A DNA stretch of 64,000 nucleotides from Hexactinellida sp. DTS-2022 (GCA_028753945.1 JAPNXP010000008.1:1922001-1986000); one strand, 5' to 3'; counted from the stretch's first letter, positions 31,395 through 43,638 are shown. Notes: generated from the letters alone by a model not told the origin. A program made the numbers and translations.

Positions 31395-31637
31395 TAATTA
31401 GCCTATTAGGTGACTCATGTTGCGTATTTTCGAGCATTTAGAAACCGTTTTATCTAAATATAACATCAACTAGGTTTTAGCGATACTATAGACATCTAAG
31501 TATGTTGAAAATATATATTTCCACTAATTTGCCGACATTGCTGGTTCTTCCTAGACTTTAATTAATAAAATTGATTCAAAATTGTTTGATATTGGTCAAA
31601 GGCCAAATGATGGTCATCGATAAAGCTTTCTTAAGCA

Positions 31638-31848
31638 CAGGCTGTCATCCAGGAAAAATTACTCCGATACTAGATGTTGTTAGAGCTCGTTCAGCTTTCA
31701 TTTTGTGTCTAGATTAGTAATCTTGTATTCTTACTATGGGTGCATCTCTCGATATTGCAGGCCTAGATGCGATTTTTGTACGCTTAGATAAAAATCCTAC
31801 CAAATCACGCTCCTTTATGCGGGCCCAGCACGCCTGGATAACACCCTG
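31638..31848. mobile_element. MITE related to 57104-57316, no TSD
   Basis: Ends CAGGCTGTCATCCAGG and GCCTGGATAACACCCTG. The interior shares ATTTTGT/ACAAAAT and CTAGATGCGATTTTTGTACGC words with the copy at 57104-57316, in opposite orientation. I could not find an 8-bp TSD here. Confidence 0.55.
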
Positions 31849-33059
31849 ACAAGCTTCTCTCGACAAGTTTTTTACAATTTGGGGAATTCAAGACCTTCTC
31901 CATTGTTATGATGGCATATACTTAATGACAAATAATAATGAAATGGTATATCTATTTTGTAAATAAAGTATTTGGTGCACCACTGTGCACCTTTGAATGA
32001 CAGTTAATTTTGATGAGTAATATATAATCTGCGTCCTGAAGCAATAAAAACACCTGCCTACGACTGGCAACTATTAAGGTGTAGTCCAGCAGTTAACCAA
32101 ATTTTAAGCATTAATTATACAAACCAATGATTACGGTTTTTAATGGGGAAAAATTAATAAAATTATCAATGTTTCGATACCCTTTGTATACGAAGGTATA
32201 GACATTTAGAGGCCCTCATCATCGTAATGGTGGGGTAACCAATATCTCCATACTTTTAACAGAGAAAACATGAAACCGATTGCTCCCAAATTGCTGCAGC
32301 TATTAATTGTAACTAGAGTAAAAAAAGCATACAACATAGGTATGGTGACCAATGTCCAATTTTTTGCCTGGACAGTCCAGTTTTTTACAATTATTGTGCG
32401 ATGTCCAGTAATTTTCTACAATTGTCCAGGGTTTTTTTGCAGTTATTTTTATTATCATCCAATTGTCTCCGATTCGTTCGCATTAAACTAATAGTGTCCA
32501 GTTTTATATACCTGGGAGGTCACTGGAGGGGGACGACTTCCGAGCTCGTCGGTGGATTTATATTTTATATGAAAGTGGTCATTTTGATCGGCCAAGGGAT
32601 GATAGAGGGTGAGAATCACGTTTGTTCACTCAATATATCCAGATTTTGTTTCTGAAGAAACAAGTATGGAAATATTTAGTAAACCTCCCAGTGCCCCCCC
32701 CCCACAGACCCCCCCAAGTGGCTCCCCAGACCCCCTATATTTGATTATATTTACCAAAACATGACGCCTATGATGCAAAAAGGGCAAAAAGCCGAATGTT
32801 CAACTTCAATGTGTCCGAAGGGTGAGATAACTCTTTTAGAATTTCACAATATTGCATCATTCTGGCTGCAATTATGTACATTTGGTTGCCTTAAACTTTC
32901 TAGCACTCAGGATAAAGATTTTTGAGATAAGTTTTTAGATAAAGGAGTTTAACTAACTAAAGCGCTATAATACAAGGTATCCATACTAGACGAGTGCACT
33001 AGCGATAACCTGTCACAAATGCGAGGCACTCAACTTGAGAAATCGAAATTTCTGGAAGG
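31849..33059. other. Stretch without a supported gene
   Basis: Repeated TGTCCAG(T) words (about 32350-32500) and a C-run at about 32690-32745 suggest decayed MITEs. No gene, TIR pair or TSD can be supported. Confidence 0.4.
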
Positions 33060-33350
33060 GTGACCTTTTTAAATTAGTGATACCACGTGGAATTCAAATC
33101 CCAAATCAGAATTTGTATATTCTAATTGCCTCATAATAATCAGAAATTATATATTTAAATTAGTCAATATATAGTTAATGAGAATGACACCTCCATCAAA
33201 AAGTAAATTCAAAAATAATGTTAATTTTTTTAGTTAACATATCGTTTTATGTAAACATCATGTTGAAGGATCTACAAATGTTATTATGCTGCTAAAAGCT
33301 TGATGAATGAATACTAATTGTTGCTGTTCAAATACTTATGGCCGGTTAGT
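33060..33350 (+). repeat. Possible tRNA-derived SINE, copy 2
   Basis: GAATTCAAATCCC resembles a tRNA box B. The following 250 bp repeats the body at 27165-27432 (TATTCTAATTGCCTCATAAT through CATATCGTTTTATGT). The upstream box A is not convincing in this copy. Confidence 0.45.
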
Positions 33351-33565
33351 GTACTAACCAATCCCTGGTCCAAGAAAATACTGGCTCCAGGGGGGGACCA
33401 GGATTTCTTATAAGGGGATAGGGGGGGGGTTTGTCATTTTAAAAAACACATCGTAAACTGGGAGTCTGGGGCGCTGTAAGCCCTAAAGTGGGGTCCAAGG
33501 GAGAAGACCCTGCAAACCAGATACTATAGAGTGCTATTTGCCAAATTTCGAATACCTAACATGCG

Positions 33566-33658
33566 CAGGGCCGGCGGAAGCTCGTGAGAGGTGGGGCGGC
33601 CTTGTATTATGACAGAAAAAGTGGGGCGGCCCAGGCCGCCCCTCTTCCACTGACCCTG
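33566..33658. mobile_element. Short hAT-like MITE (CAGGGCCGGCGG)
   Basis: A 93-bp element. It begins CAGGGCCGGCGGAAG and ends CTTCCACTGACCCTG. Flanks AACATGCG and AACATGTG differ at one base. GGGGCGGCC/GGCCGCCCC words pair internally. Confidence 0.65.
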
Positions 33659-33743
33659 AACATGTGATACAATATGGGATAAACTGAAAAACTGATTTTA
33701 TTTAATTAAAAGACAAAATTTCAAAAGGTAGGGACCATCATAG

Positions 33744-33890
33744 CAGGGCCGTAGTCACTGGTCAGGTTGGTCAGGTTTCAACCTGACCACTTTTAGTTGG
33801 TTGGACAGGTTAACCTGAACCCTTGGCCCTGTTGGTACTGTATCCAGCCCGGTCTAACCTGACCACTTTTAATTGGTGGCTACGGCACTG
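33744..33890. mobile_element. MITE-like element (CAGGGCCGTAGTCAC)
   Basis: Begins CAGGGCCGTAGTCACTGG and ends GGTGGCTACGGCACTG. Internal AACCTGACCACTTTTA is repeated. Only a 5-bp direct repeat CATAG flanks it, so the superfamily is uncertain. A related fragment, GGTCAGGTTGAAACCTGA, lies near 4084. Confidence 0.5.
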
Positions 33891-35136
33891 CATAGGGGTA
33901 CAATTTCCCTATCGGGTCTCCGCACAAATCGATTCTCAGATACCCAAGCACCTAGAATCAACACATACTAGTGAAAAATGCTCGCAATACTCGACTTCCT
34001 ACGCGTACATAATAAACTTTGTCACCCTAAAACTCACCGTTTTCGAAATCACCATAGATGGGCATAGAAATGTGGACACAATTGATGATTTTTATCTAAA
34101 CTTTAGACTGCAAAGCTTAGCTCTATCGTCTTACCACATATATATATCATTTGGAATTGTAACTACCTCCTACTAAGAAGCTGAGTATCTTAGACTAAGT
34201 TATAGCATATAGGATGCCAATTTTAGAATTCGGTTTTAATTTTGGTTACAATTTGAATTCTTAGAAATAGTTATAAACCCGCATTTAGGAATCTTATTCA
34301 GTAATGATCAAGCAAGAAAAAGTTGAAATTTATTTTCCAAAATTATGTGTACAACACCGTTACCCTAAAAGATATGAAAAGTGGGTCTGTCTGTAAACAA
34401 GACAAATTACATATTACTGCACAGTGGCTTATGGCAGGGAATAGACCAATTATTGAGGTCTGTATTATTGTGTTTTCCAGCTTGTTTATTGTTATTTGAT
34501 TGCCATAGTGTTCTAAATTTCAAATTTCCAGCTTATCTAAAGCCTACAAGTATATAAAAATTGCCTTCGAACGTTGGAGTAATTTAGTTCCATTTGCGGT
34601 TTTGTTGGAATTTGAAATAAGGTATTCTACTTAGAGTCAATATAATTATGTTACTATGGCAATTTTTTGTGTGTACTAAATTTAGATTAGTAATATAAGT
34701 ATTCTGAAACTGTATTTTTTAATCATAGTAGTGTAGCTTAAATATTTTTCCAAGAAAATATTATTTTTAATATCACCTGTAAAATTAAACAAATTGTAAC
34801 AAATCTAGATATTTGAAGTGTGCGGAAACACCATTATGCAAAGAAATGCAAATTGAATATACTTTCAGAAAATCAATTAATGTATGTAGAGTTAGTATAC
34901 AAAGTCACAACCTCCGGTTCGCTCCGGAAATAAAAATATATACTACATTCCAATGTGAGCATTCGGTTACTATGCAAGATTCCAAGTCTCAATTTGGTAA
35001 CTGCAATTCAATATCCATTGTAACCACCAAGTTATTTGATTCTGCTGTTTCATATGTGATATATATTTTGTTTAAGATAGTAGTGACCATAATTCGCGTC
35101 AATTTTCATTCATTTTTTTGTGTATTTATCTCAAAT
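33891..35136. other. Stretch without a supported gene; one dispersed repeat
   Basis: About 33970-34120 resembles 39515-39840 inside the hAT element (AAAATGCTCGCAATA followed by CGACTTCCTA). Open frames 33823-34176 and 34813-35145 show no domain signature and are probably spurious. Confidence 0.35.
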
Positions 35137-35755
35137 GGCAGCTAGTGATCAGAATATCCCCAAGACCAGACTTGATTTGGCAAAGATTTGGCAAATATTT
35201 TGAAGTCGCATGAATTCAATATTCAAGCAGCATTGACTGAAATTGAAGAGTCTGTTGGAATAAATAATAGTGCCTTGCAATCATTGCTATGGAGGGTTCG
35301 TAATAATGTGAGGAAAGGAAGGAAGTCAGTTGACGAATTGGATGGAGAATGGTGGAATTCTCAAATCGATTTTAATTATGGACTTTAAAAAGAGTCGTCT
35401 ATCAACTCCAGCTGACTTTACTACGTCCTCTGTGCCTGATGAAAGTAGACCTATCCATAGAAAGAGTCTCGATAGTGTTTATTTGAAACATCAGAGATCA
35501 CGCCTCTCTAAATTACTGGAGTGCATTAAAGAAATTTCAGAAATTGAAGACATGTCAGAAATTTCAATCGCAGCTATTTCTTTACAATTGGTATCCAATC
35601 AAGACGATAACCGTCAGTTAGCTCAGATTTCCAAAAAGATTGCCTATGCTGGAGATTTTAGTGATGCGATAACACGAAAAAAGTTCCGATTGATAAGTAG
35701 TTGTTTCTTCTTGATTATTTGGAAATTGGTAAAAGAAAATATACGAGCTTACGTC
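35137..35755 (+). pseudogene. TE-like protein of unknown family, N-terminal region
   Basis: ATG at 35137 is followed by a short frame, then a shifted frame ALTEIEESVGINNSALQSLL...VRKGRK to 35388. A second frame then has KSLDSVYLKHQRSRLSKLLE. A third ends LEIGKRKYTSLRQL with a stop at about 35762. I do not recognise the family with certainty; a helical N-terminus ending in a (L)GKRKYTSLR-type motif is reminiscent of proteins found in invertebrate transposons. At least two frameshifts are present. Confidence 0.35.
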
Positions 35756-35767
35756 AGCTGTAAATAG

Positions 35768-36270
35768 TGTATTATATAATTAATAAACCTATTTTGAATG
35801 AATTAAGGCAATAAGTAAATTAATTTTCTAAGCAATTCCTAGGTACAGTCGACACATAATTGCAAAATATTAATTTAAGGGGTTAAATTAATTAATACCA
35901 GAAATTAAAAAAAAACACGGTTGTATGACGTCATAACTAATACATCTGGAGCCATAAATAATTTTTTTATATGTCAAAAGATGCATAGGCATCGATAACC
36001 CATATGTAATTAATTCATAGTACAACGCAAACTCGAAAGATATAGCGGATTTCAGAATTTCAAAAAAATAAGTAACATCATCATGACGTCATAACAGACA
36101 AAGTATGAGGTGTAAATAAATTTTGATATGACCAAACATTTTCTAAACATCGATAACCCATATGTAATTAATACATTATAATAGGCTAAAGTGCACACAG
36201 ATATCTATTCCCTACCAACTGCGATTTTAAGCCACTGTGAACTGGCCAAAAACATGGACGTTTCTTGATA
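35768..36270. other. AT-rich spacer with an imperfect tandem pair
   Basis: CATCGATAACCCATATGTAATTAAT-like text occurs twice (about 35989 and 36148), each preceded by a TGACGTCATAAC word (about 35924 and 36083). It is an approximately 160-bp duplication with no gene. Confidence 0.5.
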
Positions 36271-36443
36271 CAGTCGAAATCGGGTTTTTTTGCCACGGGT
36301 TTTTTGCTTATTGGGTTTTTTTGCCTCCTTTTGTCGAAAAATGTGATATCTTAATGTGTTTTCCATCGGGTTTTTTGCTTATTGGGTTTTTTTTCCTCCT
36401 TTTGTCGTGCATTTTGGGGGGCAAAAAAACCCGATTTCGACTG
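36271..36443. mobile_element. pogo-like MITE (CAGTCGAAATCGGG)
   Basis: Ends CAGTCGAAATCGGGTTTTTT and AAAAAACCCGATTTCGACTG. GGTTTTTTGCTTATTGGGTT is repeated internally. TA precedes it and TTA follows. The same end type is seen at 49529, 52297 and 52823. Confidence 0.75.
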
Positions 36444-36445
36444 TT

Positions 36446-36823
36446 ACACTAAACGAGGTTATTCAAAATACCGCCAATGTAATAGGTAGCTTACGTCTCG
36501 GAAAAGAATTAACTAAGCAAAGTAAAGGAAAGCAATCAGAAACTATGATTGTAGGAGAATGCATAAACAAAAGTTAAGGGAAGGGATTTACTCCAATGGA
36601 TCAATTTCAAGCAATCAGTCATACTATTGGTAAAATATCTATAGAGGACAGTTACCATTCAAGCGATTCAGAATATACTGATAATGTAAGTCATAATGAA
36701 AGTCTTAATCAAGGAAATAGTTGTGTCGTTTGTCTCTCCAAAATTGACCGGAGCAACGGGTGCACCGTGCACCCGTGCACCCGTGTTGCCGGCGCCCTAG
36801 AGCGAATTTGGGGTATTAAATAA
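36446..36823 (+). pseudogene. Unrecognised open frames
   Basis: Two frames in tandem, 36446-36577 and 36596-36823, are acidic and Ser/Asn-rich, and the second has a CVVCL motif that could start a zinc finger. GTGCACC palindromes follow at about 36758-36782. No family could be assigned, and the frames are short enough to be chance. Confidence 0.25.
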
Positions 36824-37343
36824 GCTATTATAGGAACTAAAAAATACTACATTGAATCAGATAAAAATTGCTGTGCACATACTTCGTGACTAGACTAACA
36901 ATCGAATTTTATAGAAATTCTCTGAATTTTGTCCGTTCTGTATTGTGATGACAATTGCTTAAAGAGCCAAAAATGTACCAAATATTGACATTTTTTGACA
37001 TAAAGTGGCATTTTAAGGAGATAATTTTAATTAAACATTCTCAAGATTGCATGCAAATATTAGTAATAACGTAGAATTGCATCTCTGAAAGTTTCAAGGA
37101 TTTGGCTTCAATATTTCTTCAGACAAAAGAACTCTTCTTGGAAAAAGGATGTTATAAATATACACATTTATAAATCATTCTTTTTCCAGTATAGTAATTA
37201 TATCTTGCAATTTAAAATATATACATATTACATTGCATTCTTTTCCAGTATAGTCATTATATCTTGCAATGTATCATTGAAACTTGTTTGTGCTGCTGTT
37301 TGTGCTGCAGTTTGTGGACTGAGTATATTCAATATATATATTA
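36824..37343. other. No recognised feature
   Basis: AT-rich spacer. A TTCCAGTATAGT.ATTATATCTTGCAAT word occurs twice (about 37185 and 37243), a short tandem duplication. Otherwise nothing. Confidence 0.45.
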
Positions 37344-37848
37344 CTATGGCGCTTCGCTTGCTAGGTCGCTTCACGGCAGAACACAACCACACACCAACCG
37401 CTTCGCGGTTGATGTGTGGTTTATATACTTCTAACATTGATTATAAAGCGTAAATAGTCGAATTTAACAATGTGAAAATTTAGTGATTACGTCATCATGC
37501 GATAATGAGTGAGCATATCGGCAATCAGGTGTGACCAACGTTTCCGCATCATTAATGTCCATGTTCTATTAAATTTTCAGATTTTTATCTCTTAAAGGGC
37601 GCGAATTATGTACGATTACGTGAATTTTCAGAGGTCACGAAATGTGACAATGACGTCATAACTTGTCGAGGTGAGAAATTTTGAGTGGAAACCTCAATTT
37701 GTTGGCGGGTCCCAAAAGTTACCCACATATGCTAAAAATCTCATTTGGAAACCTTCCAGTTTCTTCAATCAACTCGGAACATACAAACAAATATATACAC
37801 ACATATATATATATATATACACCCACCCTTGTGATTTAATAGTATAGA
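37344..37848 (-). mobile_element. Helitron family A, full-length copy
   Basis: Read on the minus strand it begins TCTATACTATTAAATCACAA and ends AGCGCCATAG, one change from CTAG. It lies between A (37343) and T (37849). The ACCAACCGCTTCGCGGTT hairpin lies at about 37393-37420. It is closely similar to 2126-2642 through the shared CCTCGACAAGTTATGACGTC block. Confidence 0.8.
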
Positions 37849-39617
37849 TATATCAATAATTAATCGAATTCCATGCCAATAGCTGCCATATTATTGAAGT
37901 CCACTTTCTTTTGGGACATCTTTATCATGAAATAAATCAGTAATAACGTCGTGATTAATGTTGTCATATGCCTAATATGTCTTACACTAGTTGGGATACA
38001 GCAGAGCATTAAGCGCTCCTAATCATTAAAAGGAGCGGCACTCATGTTTTCGCTCATCCGAAAAAAGGAGCGCGCTCACTTTTCGCTCCTTAATTTCTTA
38101 TGTACCAAAATATGTTAAAATAAACAAATATATTTCTCTAGTTGACTGATGCGGAAACCTCATGAAACTTATATTATTACACAACCTATGCCAATTTTAC
38201 GTACCAAATTATACCTGCCCTTGTTTATATAATGTAACTGTACGTGTAAGGTAACAATTTATTAAATTGATAAATCTAACTCAAATTTCCAAACAAAATA
38301 AATATATACGTATATATTATCTGTTAATTCATTAGATATACTGAATTACATAATCAATTTCCTTTTGACTTCTTCTATAACATCCAATATATTGATGTTT
38401 CGTGGTTACTAGTTTCCTTACATAATATTAGTCACCCATTTAGTCTAGAACTAAAGTTTTCGTATGCAGCCTATTAGAAATCAACTGAGCCTATTTGTTT
38501 CACTCCGTTCTCACCATTTCCAGCTCTTTGTCGAACGCTTTAATATAATTGTCTGTTTTATATACCTACTAGGACTTATTAATAAATTTACACTGATATG
38601 GATCAATTGACCTCCGAAAGTCTGAAGGATTTCTTTTTGGTTGTCGAGGAGTCTACAGATGTAGCGGTCCAAGATAAACTCCAGTTTAAATGTATGCTTT
38701 GCTTACCAAGGGAATCTATTCTCTCTTGTGGCACTCGATCAATGTTTAACGTTGCACTATACTCAAGATTGCAAAAACATTATTTTTGAGTTTATTTCAT
38801 ATTCCTGGTGTACTAATCGGGAAGATAATATGACATTTTTTTAAAATTCTGAGTTGAATTGAACTCACTAGGGCTAGGTGAAATCGGGAAATCAATGATA
38901 TTTGGCCAAATTTAGTGGAAGTATAAATGACATCCTTACTATGCTGGTCAGAGAAATAAATTCTAGTTTTGTTTTTCGATAGTAGACTATAAAGTACAGC
39001 TACGCTAAAAATATCAGGTGATTCTGACATCTAGTTTTGCTGTAGTGACCATTATAAGTTCCAGGAACGTGAAGGCCATCATGAACGGTGTCTTTTTCAA
39101 ATGTGATAAAAGGTTTGTAGGCTCGCACTGCTCAATTTGCTTTCAAATACCTTGTTATTCATACAATAGTTTATTAGAATATGTACTTAGGGTGTAAAGC
39201 AAATTTTTTAACATTCCAATATAAAAGTTATAGTCATTTGAAGTTCCATTTTGACTGCCAAACTGCCAAGCCTGACTCCAAAGGGCTGCAACTCTGAAAA
39301 TTTGCATTTTGCAAATTTAAGACCAAGGAATAATCCCTTACCAGATATGTATATTTTTGGTTTACAGTTGGTTTGAAATAATTTGCCAAATCTGTGACCC
39401 CTGTACCAAATAAACCTCGTTGAGTTTTATTTTCCTGTAATCTCATTGGGTGGGTGGTCCTTATATTTATATTTTTTGAATCTCAGACACCCGTGCACCT
39501 ATAATTGAAATTATGAGCGCAAAATGCTCGCAATATACGACTTCCTATTGGTCGATTATACATTTTATGACCCCAACCCTCGCCGAAATCAAAATGATTA
39601 TATATGGGCATTGGAAT

Positions 39618-39807
39618 CAGGCACGTAGCTACGGGGGGGCGACCGCCCCCCCAAAAGTACTTCTCGCTCCCCCTCCCAAGAGAATTAGGAAGTGTTCGTT
39701 ATAGTAAATAGAGTGATTCGTCCCCCACTTGCCCCCCCGACTCCCTGCACTTGCCCCCCCAACATAAAACTTGCCATCCTGAATTACATACTCTAGCTAC
39801 GTGCCTG
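39618..39807. mobile_element. hAT-like MITE (CAGGCACGTAGCTACGG)
   Basis: 190 bp, ends CAGGCACGTAGCTACGG and TAGCTACGTGCCTG, exact 8-bp TSD ATTGGAAT (39610-39617 and 39808-39815). C/G runs (GGGGGGGCGACCGCCCCCCC) follow the left TIR. Non-coding, nested in the larger hAT. Confidence 0.85.
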
Positions 39808-41975
39808 ATTGGAATGTGCCACTTTTTGATGATTTAGCATATTTATAACTCCTGAAATATTGACTCTAGAGCTTAGCACTAAATTTCTAATCACATCCAT
39901 GCACTATTGCACCCTATTAGAAGAACAATTGAAACCATTATCCAAAAGTTTGAGTATTACGCTCATAATAGTATGAAAAAGTAGTAGATGTTGGTTTGAA
40001 AAGTCCTCCGGGATTACATATGTCCTCATTAGTTTAGAGTTGGTTTAAACCAATTTGGACCAAATTTGCAATAGTTGAACCTAATGTAAATTATTTTCAT
40101 TTGAAATATGACCTTTGCATGATGATACACACATTCCTGAGCTCTAAAATGGTCGATACAGCGAAAGTAGAGGTCAGATTCACCTGAAAATTTCTCTGTA
40201 GCTGTATTTTACAGGGTACTATCCGAAAACATTATGATCTCAATTTCAATCTTGAGTATAGTGGCCTCTTAATCTCAAACGCCACATTCAAAGTGTACAT
40301 CCATCTATGATTTCATAATTCGAAAGTCAGTTGAATAATCGTACGAAAAGAAAACGAGAGGAACTTTGAGGATACACCTATGCAGAAACAGTCTAAAATT
40401 TCCGATTCCTACACTTTTTTAAGGCAAATTTGATGCCCAAAATGGGCTTCTAATTTTTCTCAATGAGCCTCTAATTTAACGTGCTAAGCCTCTAATTGTT
40501 GGTAGGGCCCTCTAAGCAAATCCTTAAAAAAAACACTGCCTACACCAATGGATTCCAACAAACTGTAACTCAAAGTGGCGTCGACAATCATATATTTGAA
40601 TTCGTTATCGATAGTGGACAAGCATTTACGATTGTCAGAGACGAGAGTTTCAAAAGTTTAGTTCACTATCTACAATCGAATAAACATATAATGTCTTATC
40701 AAACTCTAATTCAAAACTTGTCATAGAAACACGAATTAATGAAGTCGAAACTATTAAGTAAATTCTCAAATCTTGATTATGTGTGTATTACTACCGATCT
40801 ATGGAGTGCTGCGCGCATCGTTCCTTTTTAGGGATTACTGCACATTGGATGGATGAAAACCTGAATAGGATTTCTGCTGCTCTATCATGTACAAGAATAA
40901 AAGGAAGAAAAACTTATGACATCTTAGCCTATTACATCGAGAAGAAACTCAAGGAATATCACATTCAAAATAAATGCGTCGGAATTGTTGCTAATAATGG
41001 CAGCAATTTTGTCAAAGCATTTAGAATGTTCTCTAATTATTTCACGAATGAAGTAGAGCAATCTAATGACACAGATAATGATGAAGAGATAAGGTATTTA
41101 CTTACTATTCATTTATTTTATTTTTATCTCATAATATTTACAATATTTCATTTTAATTAGATTCGAATGTTTGGAAGACATATTAAATGAAGAAGGTTCA
41201 GCTGAAGTATGTATAATCTCCCTCCACACTAACGATGTGCAGCTCACACACTAAATCTCATTGCCATGACTGATGCCGAAGACGCACTTAGTGACAAAGA
41301 TTTCAAAAAAAAATCTATGGTTGTTTTTGCAACAATTAAAGAGTGATGATTCTGCAACGAAAATCAAAGAAAAGTGTAAAGGATTATTCGTGACACCAAA
41401 CAAAACTAGATGGAACTCGTACTATGATTCAAATTCAATATCTAAAATGAATCTATTTTTAACCAAAAGTGATGATAAGCTTGATAGCCTTTTTGATGAC
41501 CTCGGCTTAGCTCGCATGAGTGATTTGGTAGTGACATTTATTAACGAATATGTAGAGGCAATGGAACCTTTAGCTAGAGCACTCGATATATTACAAGGGG
41601 AACAATAGGTGTATATAAGTTACCTTCTCCCCACAATATATTCTCTTGAAGTGAAGCTGCGGAGGAAAGAGAAGAAAAAATACTACTGTGTTCCTTAATT
41701 TCGAGCGTTACTGAATGGAATAGAAAAAATATTTGGTCATTTGATGGGGGGGAGACCTCTTTTATTAGATAGCATATTAATACCATGATTTAACGACATG
41801 TCATGGGTTGTTAATGATGAGTTAAAGAAACTGTCACCCAGTGGTGAATGAAGAAATAGCTGAACTACAAATTACGCATTATCAGCAAGACTCCACTTCA
41901 ACTTCTTTTAATTAATCAGAAGATGATTTCTTTCCTAAAAAAAGATTGCAAAATGCTTCGTATAATGATCTAGTT

Positions 41976-42253
41976 CAGTAGTTCTTAACCTGGGGGAAAT
42001 TTCCCCCTGGGGGGAAATTTCGGGAATATATGTGGGAAATCAATTTGGACAAAATTAATAATAATAATAAAACAAAATAAAATAATACCTCCTAACATTG
42101 ATCCACTTGTGGCCAAGAAGCAGTTATCCCCAGACAGCTAATAATTTGTAATTTCAAGGATACTTTATTCCTTATTCTACAAATGAAGGGGGAAATCGGG
42201 TAAACTGAACAGGCCAAAAGGGGAAATTTCATAAATAAGGTTAAGAACCACTG
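41976..42253. mobile_element. hAT-like MITE inside the hAT transposase gene
   Basis: 278 bp, ends CAGTAGTTCTTAACC and GGTTAAGAACCACTG, exact 8-bp TSD ATCTAGTT (41968-41975 and 42254-42261). GGGGGAAATTTCCCCC palindromes lie next to the left end. It separates the middle and dimerisation parts of the transposase. Confidence 0.85.
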
Positions 42254-42527
42254 ATCTAGTTGAACAGTATTTACCATGTTCGAATTCTCAACTTACAAGT
42301 CTTCAGTCATTTTCAAAACAGAGAAATTTTCCAAAATATAGCACGTTATTACCCAGTTCCGAACCGGTTGAGAGACTTTTTAGTTATGGTGGGACATTCT
42401 TCGAAACAGACGTCAAAGCATGACGGACACTAACTTTGAATGTACACTCCTTCTTAAAGTGAACAATCACATAAATTAGTATTAAACGAATTATTTATGT
42501 AATTTTGTATTTGTTTAGTAATATTTG

Positions 42528-43265
42528 AGGCTTCGCGTCCCCAAGAAATGGCTACTTGACACCTAACAAAAAAATTATATTTAATATTGATTAATCTAAT
42601 TTAACATATTAGCTATCTTATTGTAACAGAGAGATTGTCTCTAGCTATCCTACTTTTCTTATTTCAGCAATTATTGTGTAATTGGAACCAAAATGCTTCT
42701 ATGAGAAAACAATATTGAACTCAAATCTGGAGATTTGTATACATCAGAGCACTATTTTTAGAATGCGTTGATTTGAAGTCGATTTGAGCCTATACTAATT
42801 TAGTCCATATTAGTTTACATTGCGTGACAGACTTCGATTAGCGATATAAACTTTGAAACGAATAGGAATGCTTCAGTAATTTCGAAATGTCACGATATTC
42901 AAAAAATTCCAACTAGTCACTCCCGTAGTATTGAAAGTAAACATAAATGCAATTAAGTGAGTCTGTCACGCAATGTGCAATAGTATGTACTAAGTTAGTA
43001 TAGGCTCAAATCAATTTGAAATCAAAGCATTTCCAAAAATAGTGCTCTGATGTATACAAATCTCCAGATTTGAGTTCAATATTGTTTTCTCATAGAAGCA
43101 TTTTGGTTCCAATTACACAATAATTGCTGAAATAAGAAAAGTAGGATAGCTAGAGACAATCTCTCTGTTACAATAAGATAGCTAATATGTTAAATTAGAT
43201 TAATCAATATTAAATATAATTTTTTGTTAGGGGTCAAGTAGCCATTTCTTGGGGACGCGAAACCT
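42528..43265. mobile_element. Foldback element with approximately 300-bp inverted arms
   Basis: From AGGCTTCGCGTCCCCAAG to CTTGGGGACGCGAAACCT, about 300 bp on each side are near-perfect inverted copies around a 120-bp centre. The centre begins GCGTGACAGACTTCG and has its own short inverts. TSD not resolved. Non-coding. Confidence 0.8.
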
Positions 43266-43425
43266 GGAAAAAAGGGAGGCTCCAGTGACGCGCTCCTAAA
43301 ATTTGGAGCGCACTCCAGCCTCCGCTCCTCAAAAAATTTAAAAGGAGCGAGCTCCCGCTCCTTTAAAGCTCTGGGATACAGTAAGTATATACTAAATATA
43401 CAGTATATAGGAATTGAGTTGAAAT

Positions 43426-43638
43426 CAGGCCTTTATCTGGGTGCGTGATTTTAAGGAAATGCTGGAAGGGTGCGTGAAATTGGGATTAATTGGGTGCGCA
43501 GTGCGCATCCAGAGTGTTTTTAATACTAAATTTGGTCTTTTTTTGGTAAATATGTTATTTTTGGTCTATTTGGGTGAGCGATTGTAGAATAAACATTTCC
43601 TAGGGTGCGCGGATCTCTTAGGACTAGATGAAGGCCTG
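43426..43638. mobile_element. hAT-like MITE (CAGGCCTTTATCTGG)
   Basis: 213 bp, ends CAGGCCTTTATC and GATGAAGGCCTG, exact 8-bp TSD GTTGAAAT (43418-43425 and 43639-43646). GGGTGCG words recur inside. Non-coding. Confidence 0.8.

Larger units (their letters stand above)
38598..42470 (+). pseudogene. hAT transposase, fragmented
   Basis: A BED-type zinc finger start is suggested at 38598-38789 (FKCMLC...). The pre-core is at 40560-40726. The catalytic region is at 40783-41160, where FLGITAHWMDENL and CVGIVANNGSNFVKAF match hAT blocks; the usual D of TTDNASN is replaced (ANNGSN). TRWNSYYD follows at 41273-41608. After the MITE at 41976-42253, the dimerisation block LLPSSEPVERLFSYGG and FECTLLLKVN appears in changing frames at 42330-42470. 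Frame breaks, a MITE and the lost Asp make it inactive. Confidence 0.8.
38002..43373 (+). mobile_element. hAT transposon, 5.4 kb, decayed but bounded
   Basis: The ends CAGAGCATTAAGCGCTCC and GGAGC...TTTAAAGCTCTG carry GGAGCG/CGCTCC subterminal repeats on both sides. A perfect 8-bp TSD GGATACAG flanks it (37994-38001 and 43374-43381). It encodes a broken hAT transposase and hosts two MITEs (39618-39807, 41976-42253) and a foldback (42528-43265). Confidence 0.88.

Noticed and set aside
31638..31848. 8-bp TSD for this MITE
   Set aside because: Flanks CTTAAGCA and ACAAGCTT do not match as direct repeats.
33823..34176. ORF of 117 codons
   Set aside because: The first part overlaps a MITE and the remainder matches a dispersed non-coding repeat also found near 39515.
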